DNA of 64,000 bases from assembly GCA_950106755.1 (NCBI GenBank), contig OX467083.1, positions 33,289,029-33,353,028 on the forward strand, read 5' to 3'. Position numbers and translations under genes: made by a program. Positions 36,440 through 45,262 of the stretch are shown here, in pieces. Below the pieces are notes generated by a model. The model saw only the letters and a program-made list of their open reading frames with translations. It made no database searches and was not told the DNA's origin. The DNA comes from Climacium dendroides. Lineage: Eukaryota > Streptophyta > Bryopsida > Hypnales > Climaciaceae. The stretch's first letter is position 1; each line of letters opens with the position of its first letter.

Positions 36440-37611
36440 TTAACTCCTAAAGTCCCAAAGTCCTTAGGGGACTTTTGGGATTTTGGATAGGCTTGTGTGA
36501 TTTCAATTTTTGATATGATTTTTTGAATTTTTTTTTAAAGATAGGAAATCAGATTAGCTTTCTTGAAATATAATCATTTTTTTCAATTAGTGTTCGGGAG
36601 CAAAAATTATACCATCCTAACATCACAAAGTTTAGACCCTACAATTTGTTAACAATTATCATGTGGTTATCGTTGTTTCATGAGGTCGCATGTTAATTAC
36701 AAATTATCGCATCATTACAATGCATTACTTGCAACTGCATCGTAACAATGCAAAGTAATGCATCGTAATGATGCGATAAATTGTAATTAATGTGCAAACC
36801 TATGAAACAACGATAATCACATGATAATTGTTGACAAATCGTAGGATCTAAACTTTGTGATGGAGTCCAAAAAACAACCGGAGAGGCAGCCCTAGAAAAT
36901 CACAAAAAATTGGATTGAATTTTTTCCCCCTCAAAGATTATATTTTTATTTACAATTGATTCATTCTCTTCAAACTAGTGATGAGAAAGTTATGGACAAT
37001 CTCATTTTTCAGGCAATTTAAGCATCTTCTTGAAAAAATAATTTGTAGAATTCATTTTTGAATGCAATTTTTGCAATGTTTCAAAAACAATTGTTAGACA
37101 TGGTTAAGTTTGTTTGCTAGAACAATCTCACCATTGAGATTATTGTATTTCAATTCCATCTTAAAACTATTAATGGTTTAGTTTTCCCTTCAATCTTGAA
37201 TGTATTTCTACATAATAATTTTTTGATGAATGAAAATTGAGTATTTTTTTTGTTGAATTTTTTTTCCATAGATTTTCAACTCAATTCTTCAACATAAAAA
37301 TTTAGAAAATCAAAATTTGTAATGAAAAAATTTTAAGTTAAAGAAGATTTAAAGTCAAAGAATCTATTTAAGTAAGGTGTAAAAAACTTGTTTTCTTCAC
37401 TTTAGATGCAAATATCTTGCAATCTACACGGTCAAAGTTTCTGAAATTTCTTCCACATATTCTCACGCTAGTCTAGTGTAAGATTCTATGGTTAAATATG
37501 GGTTCTTTAAATTTTTTATTTATTTTTCCCTTTCTCAAAACTGCAATAGAAATGGCAGTTTTGAGTGAGTTTTGAGTTGATGGAAAAAGGTCTTGGGACT
37601 TTGGGGATTAA
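36440..37611 (+). mobile_element. T2 element copy b (full length, interrupted, 1,172 bp)
   Basis: Ends: TTAACTCCTAAAGTCCCAAA on the left and CTTGGGACTTTGGGGATTAA on the right, with TTAA on both sides. Colinear with 18,620-19,518 over its full length, except for a 242-bp palindromic insert at 36,621-36,862. Without the insert it is about 0.93 kb. Confidence 0.9.
36621..36862. mobile_element. Palindromic MITE inside T2 copy b (242 bp)
   Basis: The ends are CATCACAAAGTTTAGA and its complement TCTAAACTTTGTGATG. The arms pair over about 115 bases each (for example AACAATTATCATGTG with CACATGATAATTGTT, and TTATCGCATCATTAC with GTAATGATGCGATAA), leaving a small centre near 36,740. T2 copies at 15,921 and 18,620 lack it, so it is an insertion. 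The target duplication is unclear. Confidence 0.88.
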
Positions 37612-39512
37612 TCCACCGTCAATGCCACCTGAATTCAAATAACTGAAGTTTAGCATTCCCAGCCGTCGTTTTGAAAATTGCTTTAACCGGCAGCGCTGTA
37701 CGTAAGTCAGTAACTTGCAACGAAACCTACAGGACAGTCAATAAATCAATCAATCGGTAGATCACTTCATTACTACAGTATGGTAGAAAGGTTAACAAAG
37801 ATGAAGCTGGTCCTGGAATCCGTTGTTCTACTCTGGTACATGACAGAGAAGTGGCACTGTTTTCATTGCAAACATTTCAGCGGCTCCTGCCTCCTGGGCA
37901 ACAGCGAAGCTCAATTAGCTTGTTCATCCCTGAAGCTCCCGGAGCAGAAGTCTCATGAGCTTGCGAGCTTCACTCCCCGAGGTGGAGTCGGTCCGCTGCT
38001 TTCTTCAATCCTGTGAGTCTACCTGTAGAACCGGATTGAGTTGTATTCCGTTTTCCTTATATCCCACTGTTCGTTTTAAAGAAAAAGAAAACACGAAATC
38101 TAATGAGCTTCCTTTGCAGTCGTCGGCGACTGGGAGGTTAATTAGTTGTGAAGCTCCCGGTCGTCTCCCTTTCCTCCCTCACGATGGTTATTTCATTCTA
38201 CAGGAGCATGCATGTGGGTTGAAATCGTGACAAATTTCCCGAGCTCTACAATTTGAAGTTGCAAATCATGAATCGACTAATAGACTCTGTTATATTGCAG
38301 TCATCTTCCTGAAATGAGCTATGGAGCATTAAATTGCTTCGCTTAATAAGCTATCGAGGGTGGTTGCGGTGAATCCAGCTCGCCAGCTGGTTCGTGCATT
38401 GGTCCAGTTGATTTGATCACCGATGCAGTTGATTTGCTTTTGTTTCCGAATTGATTGTGGTATCCTCAGCTTCTAATCTATCCGGGTCTTGCATTGCATG
38501 CGCTGATTGAGCCGGACCTGATTACTTCCAGGCTTCATCTACACTCTATAATATTCGGAGCTGAATTGGAACAGCTAGTCACGGGTCGTTTGTTAATAGT
38601 GATTCTGAAGAAGTTCATAATATAGTAATATACTGCAAATCAGTGGAAGAACCTAAGTGCATGTGCACGCCGGGTCAGGAAGAAGTGAGAGTGTTCTCTC
38701 ATACCTTTCCAGATGTCCGATTGTTCAACTTTTCTACTAAAGGTAAACCTGACCCCCCATCGATCACCACACACTAGTGCAGAAGTTAAGCGCGAGACTC
38801 CAATACTTTTTGCTTTGCAATGACTTTAAAATAATATGATCAAACCATGTGTTTTGGACAAAGTACGTTCCAATATGTACGAAACCCTTGAGAAACAATT
38901 GCTGATGTGTGGCATCCGCTACTTCCTCTTGTAGTGACGTGAAATTAGATTCAGGGAGCAGGACGGCATGCGCGGACACTCCAAGGAAAGGTATACACGG
39001 GAGTATTCGAAAGTGAGACAGGGTAATACCGTAATTCATACAATTTTTCCGCGCGATAAAAGTGGAATCCATAGGAATCGCGCAATGAGCGATACATGTG
39101 CCGTTTTTACACACTCTCGATTGCAAATAACTTGAGCAGCTCATTGTGATTCCTGTAACGGAAGGGCGCCGATACGGAAGGCTGAATGATGTTGTAATAG
39201 TTTTGTCAACAGTTTTGCAATGACCGTCAGAAACCTACCTACAATTTTGCAATGGTTTAGTAATCACTGCCCGATGTCATTGCAACTATCTGAGATTGCA
39301 ATAGTTTTTGCAGCAGTTTAAGCATACATATGCATTGGTACAGTGTTCAAGTTAAGACTTTTGCAACATTTTTGCAATGGTTCGCAACAGACCATAAACT
39401 TTCATCAAAAAACGGAACCGGTACAACTAAAACCATTGCAAACTAAGTGTTGATGTGTTACAACTGCTCCTTCCTGTTGCAGCGAATTAAAGTGCTTTTC
39501 TGACGGGCCTGC
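37612..39512. other. Higher-GC, gene-like but undeciphered region
   Basis: The composition changes abruptly after the T2 element and stays richer in GC. A 78-codon plus frame (37,780-38,016, MVERLTKMKL...) and an open stretch at about 38,577-38,775 (containing SEEVHNIVIYCKSVEEPKCM) look exon-like; I recognise neither. Stretches near 38,870-38,950 and 39,415-39,490 resemble each other, suggesting an old duplication of about 550 bases. TTTTGCAA(T/C)-type words recur between 39,195 and 39,440. Confidence 0.35.
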
Positions 39513-39599
39513 TTGCGCGCAGGGCGTTTTCTCGTGACGGAGCCCAATAACTGTCGCCATGAGAAGGTCGATGTGAAGAGAGTTGCCACGGAGATTCAA

Positions 39600-40272
39600 G
39601 AGAATGACGAGCCACTGCCCCCAAAACCCTTCTCAAGAATGGGGCTGCGTTCATTATGGCGCCCCTGCTTGCGGTTCGTGGATGCCACATTCTTCCGTCA
39701 TCTGTATCGAACATGCGACTTCTGTACTTATTTCACCAGCGAAATTGGAGCATTGGGATATCAATGTCCACATTGCAGACGTGCGAACTGGCCTTCGCCC
39801 GCTGTACATTGCCCAGACGAGGTGGCCGGAGCAGCCCATGCACTCAGTTTGGTATCGGTCGGCGCCTGCCTCGTACATGGTCACTGATGACCTTGAATCT
39901 TATCCTCTGTCTCACCACAAGGAGTTGTGCCACACGTCGGACTTCCTGTCCAAGCAGATAAAGTTGGATATAACTGAAGAATATGAGACGACCCGTGATT
40001 GTCTGAGCAAAGATGAGGTAATGGAAAGTCTCCATTCACCATACAGCAATAAGGGAGATCTAGGTTCCATTCACGAGACAGCTTCACGAACTTTGAACCA
40101 TTTCCTACAGGAACCTAGAAACTTGCACCATCTTAAATTTTGCACTTTCATTTTGTGTCCAGCAGAAACCAATTGCAAAAAATCAAATGTCAATAGATTA
40201 AGTATTCATACTGAGCATAAGGCAAAGCTTACCTGTATGGTCCATGGAGTCTGTAGTGTACTTCATGGCTAA
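39600..40272 (+). pseudogene. Possible DUF674-like relic (frameshifted)
   Basis: Two overlapping plus frames combine into one plausible protein. The first (39,513-39,887) has CDFC at about 39,713 and CPHC near 39,763, a two-pair cysteine cluster (spacing C-x2-C-x14-C-x2-C). The second (39,583-40,272, 229 codons) follows with SYMVTDDLESYPLSHHKE at about 39,869 and then KDEVMESLHSPYSNKGDL. Plant DUF674 proteins, as I recall them, have a Cys-x-x-Cys pair followed by a (Y/F)-M-(V/I)-T-D-D-L motif, then an acidic helix with L-L-K-A-S-L. The order matches, but only if a frameshift lies near 39,865. The function of DUF674 proteins is unknown. The resemblance is partial and could be coincidence; the long open frame in higher-GC DNA supports a coding origin. 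Confidence 0.35.
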
Positions 40273-41021
40273 TGGTTAATGGAGCCTGTGCCTTAGTATA
40301 TAATGAAATTCCAGTTCACCATATCTGGAGATTTACTCCTAGTCGTTCTCGACGTTGAGTCTGTTGTATGTCTCTGCTAAGAGTCGCAATTCATGCTCGT
40401 GCTGTGAATGTTGTGGTAAATTTGCGTAGTTGTGGATGGCTTCTGAAATTGCTCACACATTTAAATATGTGGTTGAAGGTAATGGAGAAGCTTGGGAAGT
40501 GGGAAGATCAAATTAATTTGATGAGTTGAATTGGCACTTACCAAATGCAAGCTCAGAATTGGAAGCTCGATTGGGACTTCAGCAGTCTTGCTTGTTCCGT
40601 CACATGTGCTAGCTAGCTTGCTTCTTCCAAGAGGTGAAGGCTGGCTGAGCAATAGTGGAGCTGAAAGAGAACTTAAAGCTTGGTTTTGACAATTTCGAAG
40701 AGTACAGTACCGGCACAAATATAAAGTGTTCATGCACACCCAGATTTGGAGAGTACACAATCTTCATCCTATCTCTGGCAGCGGGCTTGTAATCTGGCAG
40801 AAGCTTTTTACACGAAAGTTAAGACTCTGCAAATATGGAATCACAATCTTGTGACTACAAATGCAGAAAATACTTTCATTTTGATTTTCTAGCTATTTCC
40901 TTTGGATCACAATGTTGGATTTCCTGCAAGTTATGTCTCAAGTTTTTTACTACAGGTACTGTGGGGATTTGGTGCACAGGAGACTTTGGGATATTTTGGA
41001 AATTGACATATTGTTGGTGAA
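40273..41021. other. Unassigned gene-like region
   Basis: Moderately GC-richer sequence continuing from the relic upstream. A 99-codon minus frame (40,461-40,760) is open but unrecognised. No repeat found. Confidence 0.35.
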
Positions 41022-41748
41022 ATGATGGTCAAAAGAACCAACAATTCATCTTTGTAATGAGCAACATGCAAAATGCACTTTCATTTGGGTTTCTGGTAGC
41101 TCTCAAAGATTTGTCATGAATCTGGACACTTCTGGTAAGATTTGGAGAGTTTCCAACATGGTGAGTGTAACAACTCTCCATGTCTCCAACATGGTGTCCA
41201 TAAGGGCTTTTTTTGGGACCAGTGTCCCCTGTTGACCTCACTACAGAGGTCAGTTTTTGGAGGGATGAAGCCAGAGAGGTTAGATTTCTGACAGTCTGGC
41301 AAAATTTTGCCAAAAAAAAGCCTTGGTGTCCATATGGTAAACTTCTCGCTTCCTCATCAAGTTCTTGTATCAGAGGGTTTGATATTTTCATAAATTTCCA
41401 TAACTTGACATTGGGTTTCATTTGAGCTAGTTGAGCTTTGGGTCACTTTTGTATGTGATGCATTATCCTCTTCATGAATTAATACTACTAATCCCTCTCT
41501 GGCTAAGGTAGGAGCACCCAATGGCATGAGTGTACCCAATGGTGTGACTTTCTAGGTAAGGTAATGATTTTAGAATGTAAATGTAGGTAGACTATAGATA
41601 ACCATGTGTAGAAAGTCATGCCATTGGGTACACTCATACTATTGGGTGTTCCTACCTTATTGAACATTCATTTGGAGTTTTTGTACTACAAGAAAATTTG
41701 GTAAAAAAAATCACAGTGAATATCAGTGTTGGTTCTTTTGACCATCAT
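41022..41748. mobile_element. TIR element with 22-bp perfect ends (727 bp)
   Basis: GATGGTCAAAAGAACCAACA at 41,024 is exactly inverted at 41,727-41,746, and two more bases (AT) pair outside. The interior holds a nested T7 MITE at 41,503-41,660 and a 130-codon minus frame of unknown meaning (41,029-41,421). The flanks show no clear target duplication, so the class is undecided. It could also be an inverted duplication rather than a transposon. Confidence 0.6.
41503..41660. mobile_element. T7 palindromic MITE (GGTA-type, 158 bp)
   Basis: Starts CTAAGGTAGGAGCACCCAAT and ends ATTGGGTGTTCCTACCTTAT. The arms pair over about 50 bases, each containing two ACCCAATGG-type words and ending at GACTTTCTA/TAGAAAGTC. 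The flanking TTAA has mutated to CTAA on the left and TTAT on the right. It lies inside the 22-bp TIR element at 41,022-41,748. Confidence 0.82.
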
Positions 41749-42604
41749 CCTATACATGTTCATACGGTTGCAATTGATTTCTTTTTTGTTTTCTGATTGC
41801 AATTTTGAGAATTTCAAGGCATGTAATATATCCCTTGGAAGTTCTTGAAAATACCTTTCCAATAGTTTATTACACACTCCAAAATTCTCAAAATTTTAGT
41901 TAGAAAACAAAAAAAAAGAAATTGAAAGCCATTGTTTTGGGCATGCGGTCAAAAAAACTACATCTAAGCAATGATTGAAGTAGTTTGCACATAGAAATAG
42001 AAAATAAAATTTTGATAACAAAACTATCAAGATAAGTTAATGTCAAAGATGGACTCAAGGAATGAATATTAATCATGAAATGCTACGTATGCCAAAAAGT
42101 GGCCAATAGATGACTTTCTAGCATTAAATGTTTTTTTGGGCCTCTAAAAGACTATTTCAAGGTTGTTTCCCATGTTGTTTTCCATGGCAACATAGTTAAA
42201 ATATTAAATAATTAACTAAAAATGCACTAAAATATTAATAATTAACTAAAAATATTATTATATATATTATATATTTTTAAGTTTAAAAATTTTAAAATTA
42301 ATTCAACATTATTTTTTGACGTGACAATCTCTTTAATTACCACACTAGATTGCTAATGTGGCTATATTCTCATACTCCCCATAGTTTGAGAACTATCTAG
42401 AAAGTAGGAACATGGACAATTTTGTTAAAACGACACTATTTTGTTACTTTGGCACTTTTTATAGTTCAAACCAAGCAATCTGAAATGTACAAACATACTA
42501 GATGTCTAAATCCATACCGTTCTTAGATGTTTGAAGTTTAAAGTGGTCATAAGGTGTCACTTTTATAGTTTAGATCATATGACTTGAAATCTATAAGCAT
42601 ACTA
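41749..42604. other. AT-rich stretch before the minisatellite
   Basis: Nothing coding. Blocks near 42,455-42,520 and 42,555-42,605 (TTTTTATAGTT, GAAATGTACAAACATACTAG and GAAATCTATAAGCATACTAG) are related, an older duplication of about 100 bases leading into the 26-bp array. Confidence 0.45.
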
Positions 42605-42890
42605 GATTTCTAAGATCTATATACATTCAAGATTTCTAAGATCTATATACATTCAAGATTTCTAAGATCTATATACATTCAAGATTTCTAAGATCTATAT
42701 ACATTCAAGATTTCTAAGATCTATATACATTCAAGATTTCTAAGATCTATATACATTCAAGATTTCTAAGATCTATATACATTCAAGATTTCTAAGATCT
42801 ATATACATTCAAGATTTCTAAGATCTATATACATTCAAGATTTCTAAAATCTATATATATTCAAGATCTCTAAAATTTGTGCCTATTCTA
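42605..42890 (+). repeat. 26-bp minisatellite, about 11 units
   Basis: Nine units beginning GATTTCTAAGATCTATATAC are identical or nearly so (42,605-42,838). A tenth has two or three changes and an eleventh is strongly degenerate. There are no spacers between units. Each unit holds AGATCT and a TATATA core. The near-identity suggests recent expansion. Confidence 0.95.
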
Positions 42891-43039
42891 GATGGAATTT
42901 TCACGGTTCATAGTGGCTGGTTTGAAAATCGCACACTGAATACTGCCATTTTAATGAAATTCCCCGTGAACTCACAGTCTTCCAAAACCGAAAAAACATT
43001 TAATGGATTCTTGTAGAAATGAAAAATGGTCCATAAATC

Positions 43040-43272
43040 TGTTAGGAAATATATTATTATCTTAATGTACTCTTCAACTCATCATGGTTTAATAGTCAAC
43101 TAGGGATTAGATAGGAATACTTTGAACCAATAATAGAGGAGAACTATTCATTTTCTCTCTCTTTGCTTTATGCTTTATGCATATATTCTTTTTTTAATGA
43201 ATACTTGATCATTCTTAAATACGTTGTTTTGTTGCTACCTTGTGTGGTTTGTTTAGATTTGTATACGCAACA
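43040..43272 (+). mobile_element. Solo LTR (233 bp) with perfect 5-bp target duplication
   Basis: Begins TGTTAGGAAATATATTATTA and ends TTGTATACGCAACA, i.e. the TG...CA of an LTR, and is flanked by AAATC at 43,035-43,039 and again at 43,273-43,277. The TGTTAG start and short length are typical of Copia or TRIM LTRs. No primer-binding site, internal domain or second LTR is nearby, so it is a solo LTR left by recombination. Orientation follows the TGTTAG start. Confidence 0.85.
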
Positions 43273-43277
43273 AAATC

Positions 43278-43686
43278 AAATCATTATTTGCAAAGTATCT
43301 TAATGATAGGTTTTGTTTTTTCAAGGTTATAGTTGTAGTTGGCTTTGCACAGCGCACAAAATATATATGATCTTATGCTTTGAAGTTGTGTAGACTTGTC
43401 AATTTTCATGGCCAAATTGAAATCTTATAGACTTGTATAGAGTGTACCCATGGAAGACAACCTCTTAAAGCTATTGAATATCCACTAATAAAATTGATTG
43501 GAAGGAGAGACATTATGCTCGTGCTAGTTACTAGGTAAACTAGCATCAATTTTGTGAAATTCAAGTGCAAAGATGTCAATCTCCAATAACTAGGACTAGT
43601 TCAAGATCTGAGCTTGGAAAGGTGTCATATTAACTAAAATGACCATACCTCTCATTACCTTTAACAATTATTCTTAACGATGGTAA
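43278..43686. other. Unassigned stretch
   Basis: No gene or bounded repeat seen. Confidence 0.4.
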
Positions 43687-43834
43687 TTAAGGTAAAATAT
43701 CCCATTTTAGATTAAATGGAAGCAAGTCCATTGTGTGCTAAATTATATTAGTGGTGTACATTTCAAAACTTGAATGTACATCACTAATATAATTTAACCT
43801 ATCATGTGTTCACTCCCATTTGGTCTCGAATGGG
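43687..43834. mobile_element. T6 palindromic MITE copy b (148 bp)
   Basis: Starts TTAAGGTAAAATATCCCATT. It carries the same nested palindrome as 22,934-23,087 (AAATTATATTAGTGGTGTAC pairing with GTACATCACTAATATAATTT). Its right end is decayed (TCTCGAATGGGG) and passes directly into a T8 element. Confidence 0.8.
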
Positions 43835-44136
43835 GTAAGGCAGGATTTCTAAAAGTGCACATGCTCTAAAACCGTCCATCACTTCAAATGTATTTTGTTT
43901 GTACATGTTTTTTTTTTGTAACTTTTAGGAGGTGGGCGATTTTAAAGCCCTATGTCATTTCAACTTCAAAATTTCATAACTAATGCCACAAAGCTCCAAA
44001 AATTATGAAACGACTTGGGTTAGATGCGAATTCCACTCGTCTTTCAAGGAAAATTTACTGAAAAACATTTAAAGAAGCTTCAGCACCCCCAAATTCAGTT
44101 TCAGCCCTTAGGTGGGAGATTTATAGACCTCATACC
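43835..44136 (+). mobile_element. T8 MITE copy b (GGTA-type, decayed)
   Basis: It starts GTAAGGCAGGATTTCTAAAA, against TAAGGTAGGGGGCTGTAAAA in copy a, and follows copy a in order: TTTCATAACTAATGCCA, CTCCAAAAATTATGAAACGA, GACTTGGGTTAGATGCGAAT. The right end is TTATAGACCTCATACC. TTAA is lost on both sides. Confidence 0.7.
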
Positions 44137-44632
44137 ATAGTTTACCTTAATTAACCTTGTCCAACAGAATTTGATGGGGTCCTGCCTTCTTGAAATCAGG
44201 TGAGGGCACATTTGTGTGTCAATGATGACAGTAAATGCTATGATTGAAAAATGCCTCAACAGATAATGAAATTCACACCTGCAAGGACACACTTCATTTA
44301 GTACAAAGAAGCCAATTCTCATTCGGCTTCAACACTTATTCAGCCTGTAATTTCCCAGTGTTTACAGTTGTGCATTTAGAAGGTTCGTTGCCCTTTCCCA
44401 ACAGTTTCAAGTGCACCCACAGGGGGTATTTTTGGGGTTTTGGACCAACAGTTATGTGGCCTTTCTTATCTGTCTCCTTCATTTTGGGGGGCTCGAAATG
44501 AAGGTGGTCAATTTGGAAGATGCACTTCTTGTGTGTGAGATGCACTCTCTACAACATGTGAAATGAAGTTTTGGAAATATTGTAGTATGGGTGTGCAAGG
44601 CCATGATTATAGTTTGATGTTTTTAAACACAT
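44137..44632. other. Unassigned gene-like stretch
   Basis: Moderate GC. An 85-codon plus frame (44,244-44,501) is open but unrecognised. Confidence 0.35.
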
Positions 44633-44930
44633 CTAAGGTAGGGGGCTGTAAAAGCGATCCGTCTCTAAAAGCAATCTGGTACATTTTGCCTCTAACATGT
44701 ACCAGAAGTGTACATTTCAGGAGGGGTCGCTTTTAGAAACCACCATGTTTTCAACTTCAAAAATTCATAACTAATTCCATGAAGATCCAAAAAATATGAA
44801 ACGACTTGGGTTAGATGCCAATTCCATTTTTCTTACCACACAAATTTGCTGAAAATTATTTTAAGCAGTTTAGCTTCTCCAAAATGCAAATCAGCTCTTA
44901 AAGGGTCGCTTTTACAGCCCCCTACCTTAC
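44633..44930 (+). mobile_element. T8 MITE copy a (GGTA-type, 298 bp)
   Basis: The ends are CTAAGGTAGGGGGCTGTAAA and TTTACAGCCCCCTACCTTAC, an inverted repeat of about 24 bases, perfect within the element and continuing AGCGA/TCGCT. The flanks are CTAA and TTAC, each one change from TTAA. An additional inner GGGTCGCTTTTA word repeats at 44,725. Confidence 0.85.
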
Positions 44931-45208
44931 CCACTTTTTGGGTTGCCCACCTTCTCTTGAGGCAATTGGATATTAAATTGATTTTTTTTTTATAAAAATT
45001 GTGTACCAATGAGATAGGAGACCTTATTTTGAGCTCCCAATATAGGAATGACAAAGTTTGGCATTGTCAGACTCTTCAAGTTATGAACTTAAAAACATAG
45101 GATTAGATATATGCATTTACATTACGATGTCATCTCCTATTCATGTCAATTTGGGGACACTTTCTACACTCAACCTCTTAGTCTTAGTATGACACTATCA
45201 CCCCAAAA

Positions 45209-45262
45209 TAAGGTAACAAGTCCAAAAATTACCCACCTAAGGGCTGAAACTGAATTTTGGGG
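45209..45262 (-). mobile_element. T8 MITE fragment (copy c)
   Basis: AATAAGGTAACAAGTCCAAA followed by CCCACCTAAGGGCTGAAACT is the reverse complement of the right end of copy b at about 44,083-44,136. The remainder of the element is not visible. Confidence 0.5.

Noticed and set aside
39487..39884. Minus-strand frames antisense to the DUF674-like relic
   Set aside because: They are arginine/serine/proline-rich shadows of the plus-strand frame without recognisable features.
42605..42890. CRISPR-like array of 26-bp repeats
   Set aside because: The units are directly adjacent with no spacers, and the context is a plant-type nuclear genome. It is a minisatellite.
144..45262. PIF/Harbinger (Tourist) assignment with TTA or TAA target
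   Set aside because: With a 3-base target the left flank would be TTA and the right TAA, which are not the same on one strand. TTAA fits both edges, and the nested case at 18,620-19,518 supports it.
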